Of a stretch of 64,000 nucleotides of DNA, positions 16,916 through 24,962 are shown one piece after another. The stretch's first letter is position 1. Each line of letters begins with the position of its first letter. Source of the stretch: Poseidonocella sp. HB161398 (lineage in GTDB: Bacteria; Pseudomonadota; Alphaproteobacteria; Rhodobacterales; Rhodobacteraceae). Under the pieces are notes generated by a model. The model ran no database searches. It saw nothing but the letters and a program-made list of their open reading frames with translations, and was not told the origin of the DNA. The translations under genes and the position numbers were made by a program. The stretch covers positions 62,001-126,000 of the forward strand of contig NZ_VATA01000005.1 in assembly GCF_005870025.1 (NCBI RefSeq), given 5' to 3'.

Positions 16916-17299
16916 ATGGTCAGGACAACCTACGCGGGTGTCCCCGCCGACTGCACCGTCCTCACGGCCTGGAGCCAGCTGCACCAGACCGGAATGACGA
17001 CCGCGGCTACGGCCATGGACATCTGGATGAACACGATGAACGCGATGTACGGCAACTACGTCGCCTTCCTCCACGAACGCAGCCAGCAGAACATCGAGCT
17101 GGTGCAGCGCATGGTCGCCTGCAAGAGCCCGGCGGAACTGGTGGCGATGCAGCAGGACTTCACCGAGAAAGCGCTGGAATCCTGCCGCGACGAGTCCGAG
17201 CATCTGGTCGAGATGGCCGAATCCGGCGTCCTGGCCATGGCCCTCGAAGCGCGCGGCGGCGGCGGGGTCCTCGAGGAGGCAGAGGCCGTGCCGGTCTAG
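16916..17299 (+). CDS. Phasin-like protein
   Basis: A 127-residue, mainly helical protein of phasin type. Phasins coat polyhydroxyalkanoate granules and control their number and size. NYVAFLHERSQQNIELVQRM followed by SPAELVAMQQDFTEKALES is the typical phasin core (helix with aromatic residues, then SPxELxxLQxxFxxK). The C-terminus is Glu/Val-rich and disordered. GGGAGAG precedes the ATG. It has its own FNR-type promoter and ends at a strong hairpin, so it is a single-gene unit after the ackA operon. Family assignment is good; granule binding is inferred. Confidence 0.8.
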   Translation: MVRTTYAGVPADCTVLTAWSQLHQTGMTTAATAMDIWMNTMNAMYGNYVAFLHERSQQNIELVQRMVACKSPAELVAMQQDFTEKALESCRDESEHLVEMAESGVLAMALEARGGGGVLEEAEAVPV

Positions 17300-17314
17300 C
17301 ACTGGCCGGTCGGC

Positions 17315-17336
17315 GCCCGGGCGGAACCGCCCGGGC
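17315..17336. terminator. Perfect 10-bp hairpin between convergent genes
   Basis: GCCCGGGCGG and its exact complement flank an AA pair, located between the phasin stop and the stop of the opposing oxidoreductase gene. It could end transcription from both sides. There is no U-tract. Confidence 0.55.
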
Positions 17337-17371
17337 AACGGATCAGGGCAGGGCGCGTGGCGCTGGTCCGG

Positions 17372-18082
17372 TCAGGACCGGTGATGCGCCTTGCGGCCGG
17401 CTTCGAGCGAGGTCTTCACGGCGGCGCCATGCGGCATGCCGGGATCCGCGGCCTCGCAGCCGCCGATGGTGCAGGAGGGGCGCGCCGGATCGGTGGCACG
17501 GTGGATGCCGAGCGACTGCCGCACGGCCCGGTCGGGATTGAGGCAGAGCCGCGCCGCCAGATCGGCGACGCTGCGCCGCGAGACCGGCTCGTCGGGATTT
17601 CCGAAGCCGTCCTCGCGATGGGTGACGCCATAGGCGATCTCCTCGGCATCGCTCAGCCAGGCCGGACGCAGCAGCGTATGCGCGATCCCGGCCTCCTCGA
17701 TCAGCGCCGCGGCGCGGCGGTGGGGCGCGAAGCCCGAGCCGAGGCTCATGCCCGGCACCTCGTCATGCACGCCCATTGCCGAGCCGAAGATCAGCCGCCC
17801 GACGCCGGTGCGCGCCATCGCGGCGAGGATCGCCTCGGCCTGGCGGTCCACCGCGCCCGAGAGGCTGGCATAGACCAGATCCTGCCCGTCCATCGCGGCT
17901 TCCAGCATGATCGGATCCAGCACGTCGCCCTCGTAGACGCGGGTGCCGTCCCCGGCCGTCGCCAGGGCACGGGTGGCGTCGCGCAGGAAGAGGGTCATCT
18001 TCGCGCTGCCGTCTTCGCGCAGCGCGCGCGCCACGAGGCGCGCAATCTGTCCGTTCGCTCCGAGTATGAGAACCTTGGTCAC
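17372..18082 (-). CDS. NAD(P)-binding atypical short-chain dehydrogenase (NmrA-like)
   Basis: A 236-residue Rossmann-fold protein. VTKVLILGANGQIARLVARAL opens with the GxxGxxxx dinucleotide motif. GDVLDPIMLEAAMDGQDLVYASL and a following GRLIFGSAMGVHDEV fit the NmrA/SDR_a5 group, whose members bind NAD(P) and act as reductases or redox sensors. The active-site Tyr is not obvious. The start is GTG at 18082 with GGGAGAG upstream; the longer frame to 18253 has no ribosome site. The substrate is unknown. The gene points away from the GntR regulator's end and has a 250-base gap before it. Confidence 0.8.
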   Translation of the reverse strand: MTKVLILGANGQIARLVARALREDGSAKMTLFLRDATRALATAGDGTRVYEGDVLDPIMLEAAMDGQDLVYASLSGAVDRQAEAILAAMARTGVGRLIFGSAMGVHDEVPGMSLGSGFAPHRRAAALIEEAGIAHTLLRPAWLSDAEEIAYGVTHREDGFGNPDEPVSRRSVADLAARLCLNPDRAVRQSLGIHRATDPARPSCTIGGCEAADPGMPHGAAVKTSLEAGRKAHHRS

Positions 18083-18335
18083 GGGCCGCTCTCCCTTTTC
18101 GTGAAGTCCGTCCGGGGTGCAACGGCCGAAGCGCCGCATTCCGTCGCGGCGGGACCGGGGCGGGCGGCGTCGGCCGCTCGGACGGCATTGCATACAGGAA
18201 TGTATCGAAATTGTGATCCGGAGGGAACCTCCGTTTTCTGCAACAGCGAACACATTTTTGGGAGCACGCCGGAAATGGGTGCTGCGCGGGGCGGATGCAA
18301 GGGCAAGGGGCGGGCGCGGCCGGGATCGGCGGAGC
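18083..18335. other. Gap with an ATACA/TGTAT dyad and a small hairpin
   Basis: ATACAGGAATGTAT (about 18192-18205) is a dyad upstream of the oxidoreductase gene and could be an operator. CGGAGG-GAA-CCTCCG at 18219-18233 is a hairpin followed by TTTT on the plus strand only, so it is not an obvious terminator for the minus-strand genes here. No gene is seen. Confidence 0.35.
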
Positions 18336-19037
18336 TCAGCCGGAGGAGGCGTCCTCGAAGAACTGCGGCATGGCGCGAAGGATGCGGGGCAGGTCGTCGA
18401 GGATCATCTGCAGATGCGCCCGCATCGTCGCGGCGGCGGCATCGGGATCGCCGGCCTCGACCGCATCGGCGATCGCCTCGTGATGGTCGACCAGCGCGCT
18501 GATCGGGAAATGCAGCGAAGCGAGATGGCGGATCCGGTCCATCTGCCGGTTCAGCCCCTCGATCATCTGCCAGGCCCGCGCCCGCCCGGCCGCCTCCGCC
18601 AGGCTCTGGTGGAACCGGTTGTCGAGCGGCAGGAATTCGGCCGAGCTGCCCGCGCCCAGCTGGCGCTGGCGGGCGATCTGGGCGCGCAGCGAGGGCACCA
18701 GCCCCTCGGGACGCGTGGCCGCGCAGACCCGGACGATATCGGCCTCGATCGCCTCGCGCACGAAGCGCGCATCCTGCACCGCCTCCAGCGAGATCGGCCG
18801 CACGAAAGTGCCGCGCTGCGGCCGGACATCGAGCAGCCCCTCGTCGGTGAGGCGGATGAAGGCCTCGCGCACCGGCTGGCGGGAGACGCCCATCGCCTTG
18901 CCGATCTCGGTCTCGGTCAGCCGCGTGCCCGGAGGCAGGCGGTTCTCGACGATGGCGGCGCGCAGGATGCAGACCAGCTGCGGCACCACTGCCTCTGATG
19001 ACCTGAGCCGTTCGGACAGGAAGACCTGCGGATCCAT
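18336..19037 (-). CDS. GntR-family (FCD) regulator, probable hexuronate-pathway repressor
   Basis: A 233-residue transcription factor. The winged helix is at about 20-75 (TRLTETEIGKAMGVSRQPVREAFIRL, then GLLDVRPQRGTFV). The FCD ligand domain follows with NRFHQSLAEAAG and SALVDHHEAIADAV supplying metal-binding His residues. The start at 19037 is chosen for AGGAG upstream; ATGs at 19076 and 19088 are possible but lack ribosome sites. It is divergent from the remains of uxuA, so it was probably the UxuR-type repressor of glucuronate/mannonate use. Since uxuA is destroyed, it may now be an orphan. Confidence 0.85.
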   Translation of the reverse strand: MDPQVFLSERLRSSEAVVPQLVCILRAAIVENRLPPGTRLTETEIGKAMGVSRQPVREAFIRLTDEGLLDVRPQRGTFVRPISLEAVQDARFVREAIEADIVRVCAATRPEGLVPSLRAQIARQRQLGAGSSAEFLPLDNRFHQSLAEAAGRARAWQMIEGLNRQMDRIRHLASLHFPISALVDHHEAIADAVEAGDPDAAAATMRAHLQMILDDLPRILRAMPQFFEDASSG

Positions 19038-19070
19038 GGCTGCCTGCTCCTGCTGCCGTTCGGAAGGTCC

Positions 19071-19087
19071 TGGCATACTAGTCGCCA
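19071..19087. promoter_or_regulatory. Candidate GntR operator between the regulator gene and uxuA
   Basis: TGGCATACTAGTCGCCA is an imperfect dyad with TGGC/GCCA ends and an ACTAGT centre in the 110-base divergent gap. GntR/FCD regulators favour such short ATAC-centred dyads. Assignment is by position and symmetry only. Confidence 0.35.
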
Positions 19088-19148
19088 TCCCGGCGGACCG
19101 CTAGGCTCCGTCTCCGGCGAGGGAAGACGCGGAGAGGGAGACTGCCAG

Positions 19149-19228
19149 ATGCGGCAGACCTGGCGCTGGTTCGGACCGGCGGACCGCGCGGGCACCGGCG
19201 ACATGATGCGGGCCGGGGTCGAGGGGGG
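19149..19228 (+). pseudogene. uxuA: Mannonate dehydratase UxuA, 5' remnant
   Basis: MRQTWRWFGPADRAGTGDMM matches the start of UxuA (MxQTWRWFGP), the Mn/Fe enzyme that turns D-mannonate into 2-keto-3-deoxygluconate. GGGAG lies before the ATG. After about 25 codons the frame runs into the insertion sequence. The last 8 bases (19221-19228, GAGGGGGG) are the left copy of its target duplication. Confidence 0.8.
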
Positions 19229-20459
19229 CAGGGGAATCGCATTTGGCTTTGAGGTCGTGAAGAGCCGCCATTGCAGCGTTGGTTAGGATGGATTCTGGAT
19301 GGCGGATACCAGCCGCCGGAGCCCGCCGCCGCCATGCATCTGTTCCTCTCCGCCTTCGACGGCGTCCCGGATCCCCGTGCGGACAACGCCCGCCACGACC
19401 TCGGCGAGATGCTCGTCATCGCCTTCGTCTAGGTGCTCTGCGGCGCGACCTCCTGTGCCGAGATGGCGGCTTTCGGCCAGGCTAAGGAACATGTTTTCAG
19501 AGACTTCCTGACACTCCGCCATGCCGTGCCCTCGCACGACACCTTCTCGGCGGTGTTCCGCATGATCGACCCGAAGGCGCTCGACGCGGCCTTCGGACAG
19601 GTGCTGGCCGAGGTCGCCGCCCCGCTGGGGGATGGCGATGTCGTCGCAGTGGACGGAAAGGTCCTGCGCGGCTCGCGCGATGCCGCCGAGGCGGGACGGA
19701 CGCGGATGATGGTGTCGGCCTATGCCGCGCGGCTGCGGCTGACGCTGGCCACGGTGCCCGCCGAACGGGGCGGCGAGCTGGCGGCCGCGATCGAGGCGCT
19801 CGGGCTCGTCGCGCTCCGCGGCAAGGTGGTGACGGCCGACGCGCTGCACTGTAACCGCCGTACGGTTGCAGCGATCAACGCAGGCGGCGGCGACTGGTGC
19901 CTGGCGCTGAAGGCCAACCAGGACTCGCTTCTGTCCGACGCCCGGGCCTGCCTGGACAGGCTCCGCGAGGGGCATCCCGTCGCAGTCGCCGAAGACAGCG
20001 GCCACGGCCGCACAGAGACCTGCAGGGCCATGGTCGTTCCGGCCAAGGGTCTGGCAGAGCATCATGAATTTCCGGGGCTGAAGGCCTTCGGGCAGATCGA
20101 GGCGACGCGCGAATTCGACGGCAGGACCACCTCGGAGACCCGGATTTTCGCGCTGTCCTGGCTGCCCAGCCCCGAGATCCTGATAGACACCGTGCGCGCC
20201 CACTGGGCGATCGAGAATGAACTGCACTGGCTGCTCGACGTATCCTTCAGGGAAGACGCGGCCCGTAACCGCAAGGATAACGGCCCGGCCAACATTGCCG
20301 TCCTGCGCCGCCGCGCGCTGGATGTAGTGCGGACGGACACTTCGAAGGGATCGCTCTCCATCAAGCTGAAGCGGGCGGGCCGGGACGACGCGTTTCTTCT
20401 CGGACGTCTAAATCTTTCCTGTCAGTTACCGGAGACATAGTCCAAACGCGATGGCCCTG
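19229..20459 (+). mobile_element. ISAs1-family insertion sequence, inactivated
   Basis: A 1231-base element. The left end CAGGGGAATCGCATTTGG (19229) and the inverted right end CAGGGCCATCGCGTTTGG (read from 20459) agree at 15 of 18 positions. The flanks carry GAGGGGGG at 19221-19228 and 20460-20467, an 8-base target duplication of the size expected for the family, though a G-run can fake one. It contains a single transposase frame broken by an amber codon. It sits inside uxuA. Confidence 0.88.
19334..20440 (+). pseudogene. ISAs1-family transposase with in-frame amber stop
   Basis: A full-length reading frame (368 codons) begins at ATG 19334 with MHLFLSAFDGVPDPRADNARH, the N-terminal domain associated with these transposases. 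At 19430-19432 a TAG interrupts it, and the same frame then continues for 335 codons (VLCGATSCAEMAAFG, VAVDGKVLRGS, VTADALHCNR, WCLALKANQ, HWAIENELHWLLDVSFREDAAR, ending in the family C-terminus). The DDE region is intact. One base change explains the loss; restart at an internal codon (about 19463) would lack the DNA-binding start. Confidence 0.88.
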
Positions 20460-20467
20460 GAGGGGGG

Positions 20468-20680
20468 GCGGCCGGCGATGCCGGGACGCCGGAGGGGATC
20501 CGGGCGCGGCAGAACGCGATGCCGATGCGTCCCGAACACGGCCAGGCCATCCTCGGCGATCTCGGCCGCGGCGGGCAGCCGGGCTATCCGGTGATCGGGC
20601 GGCTGAAGGGGCTGGCGGAGCTCCGCGGGCTCTATGGCACGCTGACGCAGCCGGGGCCTGATCTGGCCAGAGCATCTTAA
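20468..20680 (+). pseudogene. uxuA: Mannonate dehydratase UxuA, 3' remnant
   Basis: In the frame ending at TAA 20678, [14 protein letters not shown] followed by [19 protein letters not shown] is the conserved UxuA C-terminus (MRPDHGH...[16 protein letters not shown]). About 70 codons remain. Together with the 5' remnant only about a quarter of the normal 390-400 residues is left, so about 300 codons were lost, and the two pieces would not be in one frame if the insertion were removed. Confidence 0.8.
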
Positions 20681-20815
20681 TTTCAATGACTTGCCCGGGT
20701 CCCGCTGCGGGGTGCGGATTTTTCCTGCAGTTTTTTCCGGAAAACGCGCCATGCCGCGTAGGGAGCGGGGGCGGCGCGCGTATAGCTGGTATCGATGGCA
20801 GATACGGAGCTTGTC

Positions 20816-21211
20816 ATGAAACTCGCATACCTGGCCCTTGCCGCGATTGCCGTGGCAGCACCGGCCGTTGCGCAGTCGAACATCATCGCCGTCTATGATG
20901 CCAATGGCGACGGGGCGCTGTCGCGCGAGGAGTTCACGGCGATGCAGGCCGATGCCTTCGCCGCGCTCGATGCCGATGGCAACGGGCTTGTCACCAGGGC
21001 CGATGTCGCCGCGGCGGCGGCAGCGCAGGGCCGCAAAGCCGATGGCAGCCGATTCATGAGCCGCGACGCCAATGGCGACGGGGCCGTCAGCGAAGCCGAA
21101 TTCCTGCAGGGCAAGCAGGGCTTCGACCGTGCCGACCGCAATGGCAACGGCATCATCGACGCGCGCGAATTGCAGCGCGTGACGGCCGCGCTGGCCCGCA
21201 TCCAGGGCTGA
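20816..21211 (+). CDS. Exported EF-hand calcium-binding protein
   Basis: A 131-residue periplasmic protein. MKLAYLALAAIAVAAPAVA is a signal peptide. Four EF-hand loops follow: DANGDGALSREEF, DADGNGLVTRADV, DANGDGAVSEAEF and DRNGNGIIDAREL, each with the Dx[DN]xDG pattern that binds Ca2+. The start at 20816 is preferred to 20795 because the signal peptide starts there and CGGAG is upstream. It heads a cluster with a small exported protein, an ECF sigma factor, an anti-sigma-like protein and a metal-sensor-like protein, which suggests a calcium- or metal-linked envelope response. Confidence 0.88.
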   Translation: MKLAYLALAAIAVAAPAVAQSNIIAVYDANGDGALSREEFTAMQADAFAALDADGNGLVTRADVAAAAAAQGRKADGSRFMSRDANGDGAVSEAEFLQGKQGFDRADRNGNGIIDARELQRVTAALARIQG

Positions 21212-21265
21212 CCCGGCCTCTCCCCCCTTCCTCTCTCCTCCCTCTGTCCCGGAAAGGAAATTCCC

Positions 21266-21562
21266 ATGAAGACATTCGCTCTCCTCGCCGCGCTCGCCCT
21301 GGCCCTTCCCGCGGGCGGTGCCGTCGCCCAGTCGGCCACCGTCACGCTCGACAATGGCGGCGAGCTGACGCGCAACCGCGACTGCATCCGCGGCAACGGC
21401 ATGGCGGCCTGCGAGACCAGCAGCACGGCCACCACGGCGGGCGGGCAGTCGGCGACCAAGAACCGCCTGCGCACCACCGACAGCTCGGGCACGACGACCT
21501 CGGTGAACAGCATGGGCCCGAACGGCCAGACCGCGGGCCGCACCAAGAACATCTCGCGCTGA
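21266..21562 (+). CDS. Small exported hypothetical protein
   Basis: 98 residues. A signal peptide (MKTFALLAALALALPAGGAVA) is followed by a polar, Thr/Ser/Gly-rich chain with two Cys (DCIRGNGMAACE), which could form a disulfide bridge. The rest looks disordered (TTDSSGTTTSVNSMG). GGAAAGGAAA precedes the ATG. I recognise no family. It lies 54 bases after the EF-hand gene, so it is probably in the same operon. Confidence 0.72.
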   Translation: MKTFALLAALALALPAGGAVAQSATVTLDNGGELTRNRDCIRGNGMAACETSSTATTAGGQSATKNRLRTTDSSGTTTSVNSMGPNGQTAGRTKNISR

Positions 21563-21640
21563 GCGGCCGCCGGACGCAGATACCCGGCCAGGCGGGCCCG
21601 CCGGCGCAGGCAGGGCCCGCCCCCGACCGGAACAGGACCG

Positions 21641-22204
21641 ATGACGGCACGCGCAGCGGAAGACCCCAGAGAGATCATGCAGGCGCTTGCCGCGGGCGAG
21701 CGCCGGGCGCTGATGCGCCTGATTGCCCTCTACGGGCCCGGTCTGCGGCGCTATATCGCCGGGGCGCTGCACCAGCCCTCGGAGGCCGAGGACCTGGCGC
21801 AGGAACTGTTCCTCAGGGCCTGGCGCCATGCCGGGCGCTATGATCCGGCCCGGGGCGCGGTCTCGACCTGGCTCTACCGGATGGCGGTGAACCTGTGCAT
21901 CGACCACAACCGGCGCGGCCGCTTCCGCCGCTTCGTCGGCATCGAGGACGTGCCTGAGCCCGAGGATGACAGTCCGGGCGCCGAGGGCGGGCTGGCCGCC
22001 CGCCAGCGCCTGGCACAGGCGCGCGACGCGATCGCGGGACTGCCCGAACGGCAGCGCCGCGCGATCCTGCTGAAGGCCGCCGGCGGGCTTGCGACGTCGG
22101 AAATCGCCGCGGCGCTCTCGATCAGCGAGGGTGCTGCAGAGCAGCTCCTCGTGCGGGCACGGGCGGCGCTCAGGACCAGGTTGGACGGGGAGGACCGGCC
22201 ATGA
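21641..22204 (+). CDS. ECF-type RNA polymerase sigma factor
   Basis: A 187-residue sigma-70-family factor. Region 2 is at about 25-95 (SEAEDLAQELFLRAWRHAGRYDPARGAVSTWLYRMAVNLCID is the classical 2.2-2.4 block). Region 4 is at about 125-180 (GLPERQRRAILLKAAGGLATSEIAAALSISEGAAEQLLVRAR). It directs RNA polymerase to stress genes when released by its anti-sigma factor. It overlaps the next gene by 4 bases (ATGA). The layout sigma - membrane anti-sigma - periplasmic sensor resembles CnrH/CnrY/CnrX, but the target genes and signal are unknown. Confidence 0.92.
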   Translation: MTARAAEDPREIMQALAAGERRALMRLIALYGPGLRRYIAGALHQPSEAEDLAQELFLRAWRHAGRYDPARGAVSTWLYRMAVNLCIDHNRRGRFRRFVGIEDVPEPEDDSPGAEGGLAARQRLAQARDAIAGLPERQRRAILLKAAGGLATSEIAAALSISEGAAEQLLVRARAALRTRLDGEDRP

Positions 22205-22536
22205 CTTCAGATCGGAAAGGCGCCGAGATGCACCAGGATGACGAGACATTCGACGCGCGGCTTGCGGAGATGCTGCAGGCGCCGGGGGACGCGGACGTGG
22301 CGCTGCTGTCGCGCTCGGTGATGACCGCGCTGGCAGAGGACCCGGCCGGGCAGGGCCATGACCCGCATCCCGCGCGCGAGCTGGTCTTCGAGCCGCTGCC
22401 CTGGGCGGCGGGGCTGGGCGGGCTGCTGATCCTGGCGGCCGGGCTGGGCTATGCGCTGCTGCCGCAGCTGGCCGGAGAGGATATTCTGATGATGTTCGCG
22501 CTGAAGGACCTGGGCGCCTTGCTGGGAGGGATGTGA
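22201..22536 (+). CDS. Small membrane protein, probable anti-sigma factor
   Basis: 111 residues. The first about 60 are acidic and cytoplasmic (DETFDARLAEMLQAPGDADV); then one or two hydrophobic segments follow (LPWAAGLGGLLILAAGLGYALL and a C-terminal LLGGM tail). There is no recognisable zinc-binding HxxxCxxC motif. Its overlap with the sigma gene, its size and its single anchor make it the likely anti-sigma factor, holding the sigma at the membrane. That is inferred from position, not from a domain match. Confidence 0.72.
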   Translation: MTSDRKGAEMHQDDETFDARLAEMLQAPGDADVALLSRSVMTALAEDPAGQGHDPHPARELVFEPLPWAAGLGGLLILAAGLGYALLPQLAGEDILMMFALKDLGALLGGM

Positions 22537-22937
22537 TGGCGCCGCTTGCAAGACGCCTCCGCCCCGGTCGGCTCGGGCTGCTCCTGCTCCTGGCCGTGTC
22601 GCTGACCGCCAATGCGGTGACGCTGGGCGCCGCGCTGCGGGTCAGGCAGCTGAAGACGGAACTCCTCGGCGATGCCGGGTCCGCGGCCTTCTACCCGCCG
22701 GAGGTGCGCCGTGCCCTGCGCCGGGCGATGGAAGAGAACCGCGACGAGATCCTGCCCGCGCTGCATGCAGTGGCGGCAGCCCGGGCGGAGGTGGTGGCGG
22801 CCGGCACGGCCGAGCCCTTCGACCGGGCCGCGACCGAAGCGGCGATGGCCGCGTTCCGCGCCAGCATCGACGCGCTGCTCGTCACCAGCCAGGCGGCCGC
22901 GCTCGACGCGCTGGAGGAGCAGGCCCCGGGCGGCTGA
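22536..22937 (+). CDS. Membrane-anchored periplasmic metal-sensor-like protein
   Basis: 133 residues with an N-terminal anchor (LGLLLLLAVSLTANAVTLGAAL) and a helical periplasmic domain (PPEVRRALRRAMEENRDEILPALHAV, then FRASIDALLVTSQAAALDAL). This matches the CnrX/heavy-metal-sensor class in length and helix layout, although the usual His/Met metal ligands are few. Its ATG overlaps the stop codon of the anti-sigma gene (TGATG). It probably passes a periplasmic signal to the anti-sigma factor. The ligand is unknown. Confidence 0.75.
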   Translation: MAPLARRLRPGRLGLLLLLAVSLTANAVTLGAALRVRQLKTELLGDAGSAAFYPPEVRRALRRAMEENRDEILPALHAVAAARAEVVAAGTAEPFDRAATEAAMAAFRASIDALLVTSQAAALDALEEQAPGG

Positions 22938-22944
22938 GCCGGGC

Positions 22945-23523
22945 TCAGTCGCCGAAGGCGGCCGCGGCGATCGCCCGCGCCAGGGCCGGGTCCATCGGCT
23001 GGCCGTTGAGCAGCCGGTACCAGAACGCCCCATGGATGAAGACCGCGAGCATGGCCGGATCGCGCCCGGCCGGCAGCTCGCCCCGGCGCTGCGCCTCGGC
23101 GAGGAAATCGACGACCATTTCCTCGCGCGGCTGCACGAAGCTGTCATGGAAGAGCCGACAGAATTCCGGATCGGCCTGGGCGGCGGCAATCAGGCTGCGC
23201 AGCGTGCCGTCGCTGGCGGCGAGATGGTCGAAGACCTCGTTTAGGAAGCGCTCCAGCTCGGCGCGGGCCGGTTGGCCGGGCCGGAATTCGGGAGGACGGA
23301 CGCGGGTGCCGGCATCTTCGAAGAAGGCCTCCATCACCAGGTCGGCCTTGGTCTTCCAGCGGTTGTAGAGCGACTGGCGCGCCACCCCCGAAAGCTTCAG
23401 GATCTCGGCGACCGAGACATTCTGGTAGCCCTTCTCGCGCACCAGGCGCAGCGCGGCGGCCTTCAGCGCAAGGCCGACCTTCTGGTCGCGGGGGCGGCCG
23501 GGAGCGGCGGTTTCCATTGGCAT
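22945..23523 (-). CDS. TetR-family repressor of the adjacent efflux gene
   Basis: A 192-residue regulator. The helix-turn-helix lies at about 30-55 (VAEILKLSGVARQSLYNRWKTKADLV), and the variable C-terminal domain has the TetR_C DPEFCRLFHDSFVQPREE block. AGGAG precedes the ATG at 23523; an upstream ATG at 23640 would overlap the operator. It is divergent from a Bcr/CflA-type exporter with a 14-base dyad between them, so it very likely represses that pump and itself until a toxic ligand binds. Its stop lies 7 bases from the convergent sensor gene. Confidence 0.88.
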   Translation of the reverse strand: MPMETAAPGRPRDQKVGLALKAAALRLVREKGYQNVSVAEILKLSGVARQSLYNRWKTKADLVMEAFFEDAGTRVRPPEFRPGQPARAELERFLNEVFDHLAASDGTLRSLIAAAQADPEFCRLFHDSFVQPREEMVVDFLAEAQRRGELPAGRDPAMLAVFIHGAFWYRLLNGQPMDPALARAIAAAAFGD

Positions 23524-23567
23524 GCACAGCTCCTGTTCGCGGGTGCACAGTGATCCCGGGTGATAAA

Positions 23568-23581
23568 TAGACTGCGGTCTA
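23568..23581. promoter_or_regulatory. TetR-type operator
   Basis: TAGACTGCGGTCTA is a dyad with perfect TAGAC/GTCTA arms in the 136-base gap between the TetR gene and the divergent MFS gene. The arms and 4-base centre suit TetR-family dimers. Confidence 0.6.
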
Positions 23582-23659
23582 CTAAATGGCAAGCAAGAGA
23601 TGGCGGCCCTGCGGGGACCGCCTGCCTGTCCTTCCATCACCAGTCACGGAACAGTCACC

Positions 23660-24865
23660 ATGAATTCCCGGCCACGCATAGCGGCGATCACCGCCGTCCT
23701 GGCGCTTCTTGCCGTCTTTCCGCCGATTGCCACCGACATGTATCTCGCCGCGATGGGCGAGATCGCCGAGGCTTTCGGCACCACCCGCTCGGGTGCCGAG
23801 CTGTCGCTGTCGCTGTTCTTCCTCGGGCTCTGCGCGGGGCAGCTGGTGATGGGGCCCTTGATCGACGCCTTCGGCCGCAAGGGGCCGCTGCTGGCCGGCG
23901 TGGTGCTTTTCACCGCCACGTCTGTCGGGCTGCTCCTGACCCGCGACATCGCGGTCTTCAACACGCTGCGCTTCTTCCAGGCGGTGGGCGCCTGCGCCGG
24001 GATGGTGGTCGGGCGCGCGGTGGTCAGCGACCTCTATAGCGGGCGCGAGGCGGCCAAGATGATGACCGTGCTCGTCATGCTGATGACGCTGGGCCCGATC
24101 CTGTCGCCCTCGATCGGCAGCCTGCTGCTCGGCGCCTTCGGCTGGGAGTCGATCTTCGTCGCCATGGTCGCGGTCGGGCTGGCGGCGCTGGCGCTGGCGC
24201 AGGCGGTGCTGCCCGAGACGCTGCCGCGCGAGAAGCGCGCCGCCGATCCCTTCGGCGCGGCGCGGGCGAATGCCCTGCGGCTGCTGGGACGGCGCGCCTT
24301 CCTCTTCCCGGCGCTGGTCGCCGGGCTGGTCCAGGGGGCGATGTTCGCCTTCATCACCGGCTCCTCCGGCGTGTTCCAGGGGGTCTACGGGCTCGGCGCC
24401 ACCGCCTATGGCGTGCTCTTCGGGCTGGTGGCGGCGGCGCTGGTGATCTTCGGCCAGGTCAATAGCTGGCTGCTGAACCGGCACGAGCCGCAGCGCATCG
24501 TCGATGCCGGCCTGCCGGTCTTCGTGGCGGCCGCGGCGGTCCTGGCGCTGGTGTCGCAGAGCCCGGCGCTCTGGATGGTGCTGGTGCCGCTCTGGATCGC
24601 GATCGGCATGGTCGGGCTGCTTTCGGCCAATGCGATGTCGATCACCATGGCCGCGAGCGGCGGCGGGGCGGGGATGGGCTCGGCGCTGCTCGGGGCGATC
24701 CAGTTCGCCATCGCCTTCCTCGTCTCCAGCTCCGTGGCGCTCGGCAGCGGCGGCTCCGCGCTCGCCATGGCGCTCGGCATCCTGCTGCCCGGCGCGGCGG
24801 CGCTCGGCCTCTGGCTGGCGATGCGGCGCAGCGGGGTGGTGGCGGCGGACCGGACGGCGGGCTGA
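23660..24865 (+). CDS. Bcr/CflA-type multidrug efflux MFS transporter
   Basis: A 401-residue 12-helix inner-membrane drug:H+ antiporter. FPPIATDMYLAAMGEIAEAFG in helix 1 is the Bcr/CflA signature, followed by the MFS motif GPLIDAFGRKGPLLAG in loop 2-3 and the motif-C-like GPILSPSIGSLLL in helix 5. The start at 23660 suits the family; the upstream frame from 23600 adds sequence inside the operator gap. It is controlled by the divergent TetR gene. The exported compound is unknown. Confidence 0.9.
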   Translation: MNSRPRIAAITAVLALLAVFPPIATDMYLAAMGEIAEAFGTTRSGAELSLSLFFLGLCAGQLVMGPLIDAFGRKGPLLAGVVLFTATSVGLLLTRDIAVFNTLRFFQAVGACAGMVVGRAVVSDLYSGREAAKMMTVLVMLMTLGPILSPSIGSLLLGAFGWESIFVAMVAVGLAALALAQAVLPETLPREKRAADPFGAARANALRLLGRRAFLFPALVAGLVQGAMFAFITGSSGVFQGVYGLGATAYGVLFGLVAAALVIFGQVNSWLLNRHEPQRIVDAGLPVFVAAAAVLALVSQSPALWMVLVPLWIAIGMVGLLSANAMSITMAASGGGAGMGSALLGAIQFAIAFLVSSSVALGSGGSALAMALGILLPGAAALGLWLAMRRSGVVAADRTAG

Positions 24866-24962
24866 GCCTCCGGCGGCATCGGGACGCATTTGCCAAAGCC
24901 GCTCCGCGGCCCCATCTGGCAGGATAGGAGCATCACTGGACAAGAGACCGAAAGGACCCGCC

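Noticed and set aside
20426-22612. 728-codon minus-strand frame across the EF-hand/sigma operon
   Set aside because: It overlaps four recognisable plus-strand genes and has no family similarity.
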